Both the position numbers and the translations under genes were made by a program. Of a stretch of DNA of 64,000 nucleotides, positions 1-8,583 are shown in pieces. Below the pieces are notes generated by a model. The model had not been told where the DNA came from and searched no databases. It saw only the letters and a list, made by a program, of their open reading frames with translations. Source of the DNA: Microbacterium saperdae (GTDB lineage: Bacteria; Actinomycetota; Actinomycetes; Actinomycetales; Microbacteriaceae). The DNA lies in the NCBI RefSeq assembly GCF_006716345.1, contig NZ_VFOX01000001.1:1240001-1304000 (forward strand), read 5' to 3'. Each line of letters starts with the position of its first letter. The first letter of the stretch is position 1.

Positions 1-265
1 CCTCGACCAGCGCGCTGCTCTTCTCCATGCGCAGGACGACGTTGGCTTTGCGGGAGAGCCAGACGTGCTGGTCGGGAGTGACCCCGGGGAGAGCGGAGCG
101 GAAGAGCGTGAATCCGGGGCGCTGGATGTCGATGCCCACGGCGTGCCCGGCGCGGCGTGCCGTCTCGGTGATGCGGGTGCCGAGGAGCCACGCCTGTTCG
201 AGGTCGAATGCCTCGAATACGAGCTCCTCTTCCTGGCGGGTCAATGTGTCGATCAGTTCAGTCAT
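1..265 (-). CDS. UPF0303 / haem-degrading-fold protein (3' part cut by window edge)
   Basis: The reading frame starts at ATG 265 and runs off the left edge, giving 88 residues. The peptide begins MTELIDTLTRQEEELVFEAF and continues with a block around GHAVGIDIQRPG and LSRKANVVLRMEKSS, which I recognise as the UPF0303 family (Haem_degrading fold, related to GlcG/HbpS). The biochemical role of this family is not settled; members usually accompany sugar or small-molecule catabolic genes. It lies 29 bases downstream of the Gfo/Idh/MocA gene on the same strand, so the two are probably cotranscribed. An earlier ATG at 273 is followed at once by a stop, which fixes the start at 265. The C-terminus is not visible. 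Confidence 0.75.
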   Translation of the reverse strand, partial: MTELIDTLTRQEEELVFEAFDLEQAWLLGTRITETARRAGHAVGIDIQRPGFTLFRSALPGVTPDQHVWLSRKANVVLRMEKSSALVE

Positions 266-294
266 GCGTTCATTCCCTTCGTCGTGTGTGAGGG

Positions 295-1329
295 TCAGCG
301 CCGCGCGAGCTGTGCGCGGGCCTCGTCGATGGTGGCGAGGATCGAGATGGTCTCCTCGTGTGTGTGGACCGGGGACTCGACGCGTCCTTCGCCGACGAAG
401 CGAGCCAGCGCATTGGCCTCCCAGGCCAGTCCGTCGAACCACTGGAGTCCGGTCGGATCGGCCCAGGTGATCGGGGTGGAGAGGTAGTCGGCTCCGACGA
501 TGCTGAAGGTGGTCGGGTTGTAGAACGGGCCGTCCAGTACGATGCTGGCCTCGGACCCTGCGATCACACCCGTCATCGGCGTGCGGGCGACGATCGACGA
601 GTGCAGGGTGGACTGCGCGCCGCCCTCGTGCGTGAGGACGAGGGTGGAGAACGCGTCGACCCGGGTGTCGGTCATCCTTCCGGACGCCAGGACCTCGGTG
701 GGGGCGCCGAGAACCATCGACGAGAACTGCACGGGGTAGATGCCGAGATCGAGCAGTGCGCCACCACCGAGCTCGGGGCGGAACAACCGGTGTTCCGGTC
801 CGGCCGCGATGGACTGGCCGTGGTCGGCGAGAACCGCCGAGATATCGCCGAGGACGCGGTCCGCCAGTAGCTGCTGAATCACCGAGGTCTGGGGAAGGTA
901 GCGCGTCCACATCCCCTCCATGACGAGCGTTCCCGCCGACCGGGCAGCATCCGTCAGCTGGCGGGCCTCCGCCGCGCTCACGACGATCGGCTTCTCGATC
1001 AGCACGTGCTTGCCTGCCGCGATCGCGGCGAGTCCGACCCGAAGGTGATCGCTCGGCGGGGTGGCGACGTAGATGACGTCGACCTCCGGGTCGTTCACGA
1101 GGGCGTCCAGGGATGTGTGGACGCGATCGATGCCGTGAGCGGCCGCGAACTCGCCTCCTCGCTCGGACGAACGGGAAGAGACCGCGACCAGACGCTGAGA
1201 AGTGTGCGCCCGGAGAGCCTTCGCGAACTCTCCCGCGATCCATCCGGGCCCCACGATGCCCCATCTGAGCGAGGGCTCACCGGCGTCTGCGCGGTACAGC
1301 GTGGGTGTGGGGAAATGTTCTGGGAGCAT
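295..1329 (-). CDS. Gfo/Idh/MocA family NAD(P)-dependent oxidoreductase
   Basis: 344 residues, the usual length for this family of sugar and polyol dehydrogenases. The N-terminal Rossmann fold is clear (GIVGPGWIAG at about residues 24-33), followed by the family hallmark EKP (HVLIEKPIV) and a C-terminal GFO/IDH/MOCA_C domain beginning near the LADHGQSI block. I chose ATG 1329 rather than an upstream in-frame codon because a GGAAAG ribosome site lies just before it and the upstream extension has no family similarity. The gene diverges from an MFS sugar-type transporter across a region holding a LacI-type operator, so it most likely oxidises the sugar or sugar acid that the transporter imports. 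The exact substrate cannot be read from the sequence. Confidence 0.85.
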   Translation of the reverse strand: MLPEHFPTPTLYRADAGEPSLRWGIVGPGWIAGEFAKALRAHTSQRLVAVSSRSSERGGEFAAAHGIDRVHTSLDALVNDPEVDVIYVATPPSDHLRVGLAAIAAGKHVLIEKPIVVSAAEARQLTDAARSAGTLVMEGMWTRYLPQTSVIQQLLADRVLGDISAVLADHGQSIAAGPEHRLFRPELGGGALLDLGIYPVQFSSMVLGAPTEVLASGRMTDTRVDAFSTLVLTHEGGAQSTLHSSIVARTPMTGVIAGSEASIVLDGPFYNPTTFSIVGADYLSTPITWADPTGLQWFDGLAWEANALARFVGEGRVESPVHTHEETISILATIDEARAQLARR

Positions 1330-1365
1330 GCGCTTTCCGTTTCGACATCGTTGTGGACTTTCCAC

Positions 1366-1414
1366 TTAGCACGAGATAAAGTAGCGGACATCACTCAGAT
1401 TAGCACGTGCTAAT
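1366..1414. promoter_or_regulatory. LacI-type operator pair between divergent genes
   Basis: A perfect 16-base palindrome, ATTAGCACGTGCTAAT, lies at 1399-1414. A second copy, TTAGCACGAGATAA at 1366-1379, matches 12 of 14 bases of its core. The centres are about 34 bases apart, roughly three helical turns, so one dimer pair or looped tetramer could bind the same face. The sites sit between the divergent Gfo/Idh/MocA and MFS genes; the LacI gene at 2838-3836 is the obvious candidate regulator. Binding is inferred, not shown. Confidence 0.75.
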
Positions 1415-1466
1415 CCGTCGTCAACAAAGGTGTTCGGAGCGATACACAGACTCAAGGAGGCGTCGC

Positions 1467-2732
1467 ATGACTACGGAATTGCCCGCACATCCGTACACGA
1501 CGGAAACCCCGGTGAAGCGGGGCAGCGGCCTGTATTTCACGGCGTTGGGGCTTGCCCAGTTCGGAATCTTCATCGCGATCCTCGCGCCGGTGATGATCAG
1601 CATGCAGCTGAAGGCGCAGGAGATAAATCCGGGCGACGCGGCTTCCGTCGTCGGAACCGTGCTTCCCTTCGGTGCGCTCGGCGCGCTGATCGGAAACCCG
1701 GTGTTCGGTGCACTGAGCGATGCCACCCGTACACGATGGGGTCGCCGCAAGCCGTGGTTGCTCGCGGGAATCCTCGGCCTGCTGGCCGGACTCGCGTGGC
1801 TCGTGGTCAGTAACAGTGTTCTCGAGCTGACCCTCGCCTGGCTGGTGTGCCAGCTCGCATCCAACGCGGCATCCGCAGCACTCATCGCGAGCTTCGCCGA
1901 CAACGTCCCCGAGAATCAGCGCGGTCGCGGATCGAGCATCTTCGCCCTCGCGCAGAACGTGTCGATCCTCGCCGGCATCTACGGCGCCGTTCTCCTCGCC
2001 GACAACCTGCCCCTGCTGTTCCTGCTCCCGGGTGTGATCGGCGTGGTACTCGTCGCCATCTACGTCTTCGTGACTCCGGACCGTCTTCCCGACGTCGAGC
2101 CGAGGAAGTTCTCGTTCACTCGGATCCTCAGCACGTTCTGGACCAATCCGATCAAGTTCCCGGACTTCGGCCTTGCCTGGTGGTCGCGATTCCTGATCAT
2201 CTTCGCGTCGATGCTGTTCACCACCTATCGCTTCCTCTACATGCAGGACCATCTCGGTCTGGAAGCGGATGTCGCGCTGTCCGCTGTGGCGAACGGGGTC
2301 CTGTTCTACACGATCGCGTTGATGGTCGCCGGTGTCGTCTCCGGCTGGCTCTCCGATCGCCTGGGCCGTCGCAAGATCTTCGTCTTCAGCTCCACGCTGC
2401 TCTTCGGCGTCGGGCTCGTTCTTCTCGCCTTCGCGGGAGACATCGCCGCGTTCTACATCGCCGAAGTGGTGATGGGTCTCGCCTACGGGGTCTACACGGC
2501 CGTCGACACCGCGCTGGTCGTCGATGTGCTCCCGGACCCGGACAAGCCCGGCAAGGACCTGGGCGTCATCAACATCGCGAACTCGCTGCCGCAGTCGCTC
2601 GCGCCGGCTCTCGGTCTGCTGCTTCTCAGCATCGGCGGTGGCACCGGGAACTATGTGGCGCTGCTCTGGGGTGCCGGCGTCATCGCGGTGATCGGAGCCC
2701 TCGTCGTGCTGCCGATCCGCGGCGTCCGGTAG
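1467..2732 (+). CDS. MFS transporter, SLC45/GPH-like sugar transporter
   Basis: 421 residues with about 12 hydrophobic segments. The loop after the second membrane segment carries TRTRWGRRKPWLL, a signature of the SLC45-like branch of sugar/proton symporters, and a related loop (SDRLGRRKI) occurs in the second half. ATG 1467 is preceded by a strong AAGGAGG site; the in-frame codons further upstream overlap the operator. It is probably the importer for the substrate of the divergent dehydrogenase. The MFS protein at 18527-19753 is of the same branch (TSTRWGRRRPWLL), although its neighbourhood is different. Confidence 0.85.
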   Translation: MTTELPAHPYTTETPVKRGSGLYFTALGLAQFGIFIAILAPVMISMQLKAQEINPGDAASVVGTVLPFGALGALIGNPVFGALSDATRTRWGRRKPWLLAGILGLLAGLAWLVVSNSVLELTLAWLVCQLASNAASAALIASFADNVPENQRGRGSSIFALAQNVSILAGIYGAVLLADNLPLLFLLPGVIGVVLVAIYVFVTPDRLPDVEPRKFSFTRILSTFWTNPIKFPDFGLAWWSRFLIIFASMLFTTYRFLYMQDHLGLEADVALSAVANGVLFYTIALMVAGVVSGWLSDRLGRRKIFVFSSTLLFGVGLVLLAFAGDIAAFYIAEVVMGLAYGVYTAVDTALVVDVLPDPDKPGKDLGVINIANSLPQSLAPALGLLLLSIGGGTGNYVALLWGAGVIAVIGALVVLPIRGVR

Positions 2733-2756
2733 GCGCGCACCACCGACCGAGAGGTG

Positions 2757-2785
2757 CCCGCCGACTCCGTCGAGGAGTCGGCGGG
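2757..2785 (+). terminator. Strong hairpin between convergent MFS and LacI genes
   Basis: A perfect 12-base-pair stem (2757-2768 with 2774-2785) with a five-base loop GTCGA sits 25 bases after the MFS stop. The stem is very GC-rich. No clear T-tract follows, as is common in actinobacterial terminators. It may serve the convergent LacI gene as well. Confidence 0.7.
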
Positions 2786-2837
2786 AACCTTCGCTGTGCG
2801 GTCGCGCCCGGCCGAGCGGATGTGCTCGGGCCTCGAT

Positions 2838-3836
2838 CTAGCGAGCGGGAGTCGGGCCCGTCGTCTCGCGAACGACCAGGGTTGCGGGCGTGGCGATGCT
2901 CGACGGAGGTCGTTGAAAGTCTTCGAGTCGCTGCAGGATGGCCGACAGCGTCGCATCTGCGGTCGCGTCGACGTCCTGATGGACGGTCGTGAGCTGGTTG
3001 TAGGAGAGTGAGGCGACGTAGCTGTCGTCGAAACCGACGACGGAGATGCTACCCGGGACGGAGACCCCAGCGCGCGCGAAGACGGACAGGGCCCCCACGG
3101 CACTGAGGTCTCCTGCGCAGATCAACGCCGTTGGGCGTCGATCTCGGCGCAGAATCTCACGAGCGGCCGCGGCGCCGTCCTCCTCGGAGAATGCGCCGGA
3201 AATCACCTCGCTCTGCCCGGCCAGCCCGAACTTCTGCATCGCGCGCTGGTAGGAGAGCGCGCGATCGTGTCCGACTTTGCCGGCCTGCCCGCCGACGTAC
3301 ACAATATCGCGGTGGCCGAGAGAGACCAGATGTTCGACGACCAGTCGAAGTCCCTCGTCCTCGTCGATGTGCACATTGTCACTGGTGCCCGTGTCGTTCC
3401 ATTCGCCGAGCAGGACCGTCGGAATCCGTGTGCTGGCGTCGAGGAATTCACCCGAGAAGGACTCGAGGTTGAAGGCGACGAGTGCCTCGACCCGCTCTTC
3501 GATGAGCTGAGCCACGACGTCATCCGTGGACCGATCGGGGGTCGTGGGGCCGAGGGCGATTCCGTATCCGAGCTCGGCGGCTTTCCGGAACAGCCTCTCG
3601 ACGACGCGTACCTGGAACGGGCTGCCCATCCAGAAGATGGCGCCGATGAGTTTCGTGCGGTTGCGGCGGAGTAACCGTGCAGAGGCGTTCGGGCGGTAAC
3701 CGAGTTCACGCGCCGCCGCCAGGATGCGCTCCCGTGACTGCTGCGACGGACCCGGCTTGTCTCTCATCACCATCGAGACCAGCGCGCGGGAGACACCTGC
3801 GCGCTCTGCCACATCGCTCATCGTCGGATGGGTCAT
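2838..3836 (-). CDS. LacI-family transcriptional regulator
   Basis: 332 residues. The N-terminal LacI helix-turn-helix reads MSDVAERAGVSRALVSMVMR, followed by the hinge helix (NASARLLRRNRTKLIG) and a periplasmic-binding-protein-like effector domain with the usual GFDDS motif near residue 270. I start at ATG 3836, from which the HTH begins within a few residues, rather than 13 codons upstream. It stands convergent to the MFS gene and close to the Gfo/Idh/MocA divergon, so it probably represses that locus through the ATTAGCACGTGCTAAT boxes and responds to the imported sugar. It is transcribed divergently from the truncated TetR gene at 3941. Confidence 0.9.
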   Translation of the reverse strand: MTHPTMSDVAERAGVSRALVSMVMRDKPGPSQQSRERILAAARELGYRPNASARLLRRNRTKLIGAIFWMGSPFQVRVVERLFRKAAELGYGIALGPTTPDRSTDDVVAQLIEERVEALVAFNLESFSGEFLDASTRIPTVLLGEWNDTGTSDNVHIDEDEGLRLVVEHLVSLGHRDIVYVGGQAGKVGHDRALSYQRAMQKFGLAGQSEVISGAFSEEDGAAAAREILRRDRRPTALICAGDLSAVGALSVFARAGVSVPGSISVVGFDDSYVASLSYNQLTTVHQDVDATADATLSAILQRLEDFQRPPSSIATPATLVVRETTGPTPAR

Positions 3837-3940
3837 CGAGTGGCTCTCGCCTGGCGCTGCGTTTTCCGAAACCACATCAGCAGTCTTGCATGTCGGCGGG
3901 CTGTCCTGTGTGCCGGCGCCGGGTTCGCTACGCTCGGATC

Positions 3941-4375
3941 ATGGGATGGCGGGGCGGTTACGCCAAGGGGGTGCTGCGTCGCGAGTCGATTCTCGAAGCG
4001 ACGACGGTGGAACTCGCTTCACAGCCCTTCGAGCGCAGGTCTCTTCGTTCGATCGGCAAGGCGATCGGCGTGGAACCCGCGCACATCGTCTACTACTTCG
4101 GCTCGAGAGATGGGCTGTTCGAAGCCATGATCCAACGCTGGGACGATGACACCCAGGAGGCTGCCGCATTCGATGCCGACCCGTCGCGGCCGCTGGACTT
4201 CTTCGTGTTGCACGTGCGGCTCAACGCGCTCGTTCCCGGACTCGTGCAGCTCTACCTCAGCCTCTTGTCGGACGCGACCGTCGATCACCATCCGTCGCAT
4301 GCGTTCATAACTGACTTGGCTGGATTTGGGGCAGTCGCAGGTGCTCTGGGAGCAGTAGTGGGCGTTGACGGATAG
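3941..4375 (+). pseudogene. TetR-family regulator truncated at a recombination junction
   Basis: The first about 120 residues are a normal TetR protein: HTH with SIGKAIGVEPAHIVYYFGSRDGLFEAMI, then the start of the ligand domain (FVLHVRLNALVPGLVQLYLSLLSDAT). After the HHPSHAF stretch (about 4305) the frame continues into unrelated low-complexity sequence (AGFGAVAGALGAVVGVDG) and stops at residue 144. TetR proteins usually have about 190-210 residues, and the position would normally continue into the dimerisation helices. The break coincides with the left end of a block holding an unrelated two-component/ABC system. I infer that an insertion or rearrangement removed the 3' end. Ligand control is almost certainly lost. 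Confidence 0.75.
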
Positions 4376-4418
4376 GGCCGTTGGAGGCGGCGATTCTAGG
4401 ATGGGGAGGGTGGAGGTC

Positions 4419-5585
4419 GTGAACGAAGGCTCAGGAGGGCGTGGGAAGCTGCGCGCCGGTTCTGCTGGTTCTTCACGGCTTCGGACGTGACTGGTCGCCC
4501 TGGGAACGCTGTTCTTTTCGCTGACTGGCTTCGCGGGGATGTGGCCTAGCGTCGCAGTCTCGGCCGACCTGCGCCCTTGGCAGATTGTTCTTGGAGCGGT
4601 CGCGGTGCTCGGCGCGGTGCTGAGTAGGCGGTTTCCCCTCGTCGGCGTGTTCCTGGCTGGAATCGCAACGGCGGTCGGATGGTCGTTCGGTGTGACGGTC
4701 GATCCGTTCCTCTTGGTAAGCGTTGGCGTACTCACTTTCGCCGAGCGACGCGGGTCGCGGCGGTTCCCCTGGTGGCTGCTTATCGCGTGGGCGGGGCTCA
4801 TGGTGACCGCGCTCATCTTGGGGAGCCATCCCGAGGCTGCGGGGTTCGAGGACCGGATGCGGGGCGTTCTGCTGAGCGCTATCGTTCTGGCTGCTGCTTG
4901 GGTGCTCGGTGTGCGCACGCGTCAAGCTCGATTGGAGGCCGCTGCTCGTGCTCGCACGGATGAGCGGCTACGTCTGGCGCGCGATGTTCACGACGCGCTT
5001 TCGCATTCCCTTGGAGCGATCGGTGTCCAAGCAGGAGTGGCAGCGCACGTCACTGCGCTCAGTGAGCCTGAGTTGCGGGCTACCTTGCAGGAGGTGGAGT
5101 CGCAGGCGCGCAGTTCGTTGCTCGAGTTGAAGTTGTTGCTATACAGCGAACGATCCACCCGATCTGAGTCAGGCACCGTGTCACTTCCTTTGACATGTCT
5201 TCTTCGCGACACTGCGCGCACGGCGGAGCGTTCCGGCCTGGAAGTCGAACTGGACAGCATGGAGAGCGTTGACGCGCTGCCTGCTGTTGTTCGTACGACG
5301 GTGCATCGAATCGTTCAAGAAGCGGTCACGAACGCGATCCGGCATGCTAAAGCATCGAGGCTCCGCATCTCGGCGACGGTGCGGGATGCAACGGTCGAGG
5401 TGATCGTCAGCGACGACGGTATCGGTGTACCGGACGGCGTACATGAGGGTCATGGCCTGGCCGGGATGCGGGAACGGGTGGCGCTGGTGGGTGGAGAGCT
5501 CAGCGTCGAATCAGCGCCGACGGGCCTCACGGTGACCGCTCGCCTGCCGGTGTCAGCCGCGGACGAGAACGAAGTGCGGGCGTGA
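4419..5585 (+). CDS. Sensor histidine kinase (NarL/DesK type) with an in-frame stop near the N-terminus
   Basis: The continuous frame from ATG 4539 gives 348 residues: several membrane segments, then HisKA_3 with the phosphoacceptor in ARDVHDALSHSLG, then HATPase_c (QEAVTNAIRHA, VSDDGIGVPDG, GHGLAGMRERV). ATG 4539 has no ribosome site and would start inside a hydrophobic run. In the same frame a GTG at 4419 follows a GGGGAGGG site but meets a TGA at 4488-4490. The flanking residues (SSRLRT, stop, LVALGTLFFSLTGFAG) read like the usual start of the first membrane helix with one Trp codon turned into TGA. So the gene may be disabled, or may reinitiate at 4539. It is coupled by a GTGA overlap to the response regulator. 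Confidence 0.8.
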
Positions 5586-6247
5586 GCGCGATCCGGGTGC
5601 TGATCGCCGACGATGAGGCTGTGATTCGTTCTTCGCTGCGGCTCTTGGTCGAGCACGAGCCTGGCATGTCGGTGATCGGAGAGGCCGCTGATGGCGAAGA
5701 GGCTATCGATCTGGCGCGCGAGCATCGGCCTGATGTGGTGCTCATGGACGTGCAGATGCCACGCATGAGCGGGCTCGAAGCGACTCGCTCGCTGTGCTCG
5801 GAAGCGGCAGGGCCCAGGGTGATCGTGTTGACCATGTTCGACCTGGATGAGTATGTGTTCGAGGCGTTGCGTGCGGGCGCGTCCGGGTTCCTGCTCAAGA
5901 ACAGCCCGCCGAGCGAGGTACTGCGCGCGATCCGCGTCGCCCACGCCGGGGAGGCGCTGCTCGCCCCGGAGGTAACACGACGCCTGATCGACCGCTTCGC
6001 CGGTCCCTCACGCGATCACACTGCCGACTCCGGCGTGAGTCGCCTCACAGAGCGGGAACGAGAGACCCTGCAACTGGTCGGGCGAGGCTTGTCGAACGCG
6101 GAGATCGCTGCTGCGTTGTTCGTCACCCAGACCACGGTGCGCACCTATGTCAGTCGTATCCTCTCGAAGCTCGGTGCGCGGGATAGGGCGCAGCTCGTCG
6201 TGGTGGCGTATGAGTCGGGGCTGGTCGGCACACTGTCTTCGGGCTGA
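5582..6247 (+). CDS. Response regulator, NarL/LuxR family
   Basis: 221 residues. The receiver domain has the acidic pair (IADDE), the phospho-acceptor Asp56 in VVLMDVQMP, and the conserved Thr and Lys (VLTMFD, FLLKN). The C-terminal LuxR helix-turn-helix starts at LTERERETLQLVGRGLSNAE. The GTG start overlaps the kinase stop by four bases, so the partners are translated together. The ABC-2 exporter genes begin about 60 bases downstream, and regulators of this type commonly control adjacent exporters for peptide antibiotics or membrane stress; that target is inference. Confidence 0.92.
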   Translation: MSAIRVLIADDEAVIRSSLRLLVEHEPGMSVIGEAADGEEAIDLAREHRPDVVLMDVQMPRMSGLEATRSLCSEAAGPRVIVLTMFDLDEYVFEALRAGASGFLLKNSPPSEVLRAIRVAHAGEALLAPEVTRRLIDRFAGPSRDHTADSGVSRLTERERETLQLVGRGLSNAEIAAALFVTQTTVRTYVSRILSKLGARDRAQLVVVAYESGLVGTLSSG

Positions 6248-6310
6248 GCACCTGGGATTGTCAACTCTCGCAGACTGACGCGGCGCGCGGTTCTCGGTTG
6301 GCTGGAAGAC

Positions 6311-7066
6311 ATGATCGAAGTCAGCCATCTCGTCAAGCGTCACGGCTCGCGCGCAGTCGTCGACGATGTCAGTTTCACCGCCACGACGGGCCGCGTCACC
6401 GGGTTTCTCGGGCCGAACGGCGCAGGCAAGTCGAGCACGCTGCGTATCCTTCTCGGCCTCGACCGGGCCGCCTCCGGAACCGCCTTGATCGGCGGGAAAC
6501 CCTACCGTTCCCTGAACCGGCCACTGCTCCAAGTGGGGGCGATGCTCGACGGCCCCGGCGCGAACAAGGGACGGACGGCCAGAGCGCACCTGCGCTGGGT
6601 GGCACAGTCGAACGCGATCCCGTCCGTGCGGGTGGACGAGGTGCTGGCTCTGACCGGGTTGCAGGACGCAGCGAGGAAACGAATCGGCGGGTTCTCGCTG
6701 GGGATGGGACAGCGGCTCGGAATCGCAACCGCACTGCTCGGTGACCCGGACATTCTGGTGCTTGATGAGCCGACGAACGGCCTCGACCCTGACGGCATCC
6801 GGTGGATGCGCCGTTTTCTGCGCTCGCTCGCCTATGCGGGTAAGGCGGTGCTCGTGTCAAGTCATCTGATGAGTGAGATGGAAGACACCGCTGACGATTT
6901 CGTGGTGATCGCCCAAGGCAGAGTCGTCGCCTCCGGCACCAGAGCCGAGGTCAAGTGCGTGCACGCGAGCCTAGAAGACGCGTTCTTCGCGCTCACCGAT
7001 GAACACACGGAGTATCGCGCCGCGACCGACTACCCCGACAGCAGTGACGGTGAGGGGCAGCGATGA
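6311..7066 (+). CDS. ABC-2 exporter ATP-binding subunit (short C-terminal region)
   Basis: 251 residues. Walker A GPNGAGKS is at residues 34-41, the signature is FSLGMGQRLG, Walker B is ILVLDEPTNGLD, and the H-loop lies in VSSHLMSEM. The closing family motif ASLEDAFFALT follows directly after SGTRAEVKCV. In related exporters of about 300 residues a further domain of some 50-60 residues separates these two blocks, so this copy looks internally shortened in frame (deletion near 6950). The catalytic core is intact. The stop overlaps the next permease start (ATGA). Together with the two permeases it should form an efflux pump of the type linked to lantibiotic or bacitracin resistance; substrate unknown. 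Confidence 0.88.
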   Translation: MIEVSHLVKRHGSRAVVDDVSFTATTGRVTGFLGPNGAGKSSTLRILLGLDRAASGTALIGGKPYRSLNRPLLQVGAMLDGPGANKGRTARAHLRWVAQSNAIPSVRVDEVLALTGLQDAARKRIGGFSLGMGQRLGIATALLGDPDILVLDEPTNGLDPDGIRWMRRFLRSLAYAGKAVLVSSHLMSEMEDTADDFVVIAQGRVVASGTRAEVKCVHASLEDAFFALTDEHTEYRAATDYPDSSDGEGQR

Positions 7067-7818
7067 TCGCGCTGATCCGCTCGGAAACAACGAAGCTGCT
7101 GACCACGAAGGCTACTTGGATTCTCGCGTTGGTCACCGTGCTCGGCACACTGCCAATGGCGTGGACGAACTCCGCGTCCTCCGCTGATCTTCCCGCCGAC
7201 AGCGAGCTGCTGTTTTCCTTAGTACCCATCCCACCCGAGTACCAGGGGTTCGAGATGGCCGGGTTCGGGTATGTGCTGATCGTCGCCCTGGCCGCGCTCT
7301 GGTCTGGCAGCGAGTACGGGAGCGGCAAACAGATTCGCACCACCCTGCTTGCTACACCGAAACGCCTGCGCGTCTTCGTCGTGAAAGCCGTGCTACTGGC
7401 CCTCGTCGTCGCTCTCATTGCCCTAGTCACCATGACCGGCACCATCATCATCACTCACGCCGCAGCCAATACCGGGATCGACCCGTGGGCCTTGACGCCC
7501 GCGATCTGGGCGAACCTCGGCGGCGTCACCCTCGCCTGGACACTGACCGCGCTGATCGCCTTCGCGGTCGGCACCATCGCCCGCACTGCGATCCTGCCGC
7601 TCATCCTGATCGTGCCGCTCGTGATCGGCGTCGGCGACTTCCTCGCAGGCTTCTGGCCGGGCGCGAAGTTCCTTCCGACAACCGCGGGCGCGGCGATGTT
7701 CAACGATCCGGCCTCCGGCACCTTCCTTGATCCCGCAATGGGTGCGCTCGTGCAAGCAGGATGGGCCATCGTTCTCCTGGTGGCTGCGGGCGTCGCCTTC
7801 ACGCGCCGAGACTTGTAG
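7063..7818 (+). CDS. ABC-2 type transporter permease 1
   Basis: 251 residues with six hydrophobic segments and a short cytoplasmic N-terminus (MIALIRSETTKLLTTKATW), the standard layout of ABC-2 membrane subunits. The loop GSEYGSGKQIRTTLLATPKR after the second membrane segment is the characteristic coupling region. It is translationally coupled to the ATPase by an ATGA overlap. Its partner at 7828 has a matching loop (GTEYLDGQLRTTLIATPQR), so the pump is probably a heterodimer of two related permeases. Confidence 0.85.
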   Translation: MIALIRSETTKLLTTKATWILALVTVLGTLPMAWTNSASSADLPADSELLFSLVPIPPEYQGFEMAGFGYVLIVALAALWSGSEYGSGKQIRTTLLATPKRLRVFVVKAVLLALVVALIALVTMTGTIIITHAAANTGIDPWALTPAIWANLGGVTLAWTLTALIAFAVGTIARTAILPLILIVPLVIGVGDFLAGFWPGAKFLPTTAGAAMFNDPASGTFLDPAMGALVQAGWAIVLLVAAGVAFTRRDL

Positions 7819-7827
7819 GAGATGCAA

Positions 7828-8583
7828 ATGACCCGTATCGGCTTTCGTCATACTCTGCGTGCGGAGTTCACCAAGACGCTGACGCTCCGCAGCATCCAAG
7901 GAACCCTTGCCGCAGCGCTCGTCGTGCCCGCAGCGCTCGCTCTCGCATCCGGTCTCGCCTTCGACCCCGCCCGTGGGGCGCAGTTCCCCCTCGAATCGCA
8001 CGGCTTCGAGACCGCAGGGTTCGGGCAACCACTGGTGATCCTGCTCGCTGCCCTCATCACCGGTACCGAATACCTCGACGGACAACTCCGCACCACCTTG
8101 ATCGCCACCCCGCAACGAGGGCGAGTGCTCGCCGCAAAACTTCTCATCGTGGCCGGCCTCGGCGCAGCGATCGGCTGGGTCGCTATCGGAGCCTCCGTGC
8201 TCATCAAACACGCGGCGCTCGGAGCGCACGGCCTCCCGCTCGATCAGTTCACGGCCGGGATGGGCTGGAACCTCGTCGGCGTCGGAATCAACTACGCCCT
8301 GATCGCGCTCATCGCCGCAGGCATCAACATCATCGCCCGCACCTTCATCGTGACCCTCGTCGTGCTCGTTCCCCTCGTCCTCGGCATCACCATCTCTCTC
8401 GTTGGCGTGACCCCACTTCTGAAGTACCTCCCCGACCTCGCCGGTATCCAGCTCCTCATGCCCTACCCAGGCGTCGGCGTACTCGAACCACTACCCGGAG
8501 GCATCGTCATGACACTGTGGGCGGTCGTACTCATCGGAGTCGCCTGGGGGTTCTTCCGCACCCGCGACACCCCAACCAGTTAG
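7828..8583 (+). CDS. ABC-2 type transporter permease 2
   Basis: 251 residues, six hydrophobic segments, with the coupling motif GTEYLDGQLRTTLIATPQR. The upstream ATG at 7822 lies immediately against the GGAG ribosome site, whereas ATG 7828 is spaced six bases from it, so 7828 is the better start. The gene follows permease 1 after nine bases and ends the kinase-regulator-exporter unit. The unit as a whole has no visible relation to its neighbours on either side and sits between a truncated TetR gene and IS fragments, consistent with acquisition by transfer. Confidence 0.85.
   Translation: MTRIGFRHTLRAEFTKTLTLRSIQGTLAAALVVPAALALASGLAFDPARGAQFPLESHGFETAGFGQPLVILLAALITGTEYLDGQLRTTLIATPQRGRVLAAKLLIVAGLGAAIGWVAIGASVLIKHAALGAHGLPLDQFTAGMGWNLVGVGINYALIALIAAGINIIARTFIVTLVVLVPLVLGITISLVGVTPLLKYLPDLAGIQLLMPYPGVGVLEPLPGGIVMTLWAVVLIGVAWGFFRTRDTPTS

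Noticed and set aside
4488..4490. TGA as selenocysteine in the histidine kinase
   Set aside because: No SECIS-like hairpin is evident and the kinase N-terminus has no reason for selenocysteine; a nonsense mutation or downstream start is simpler.
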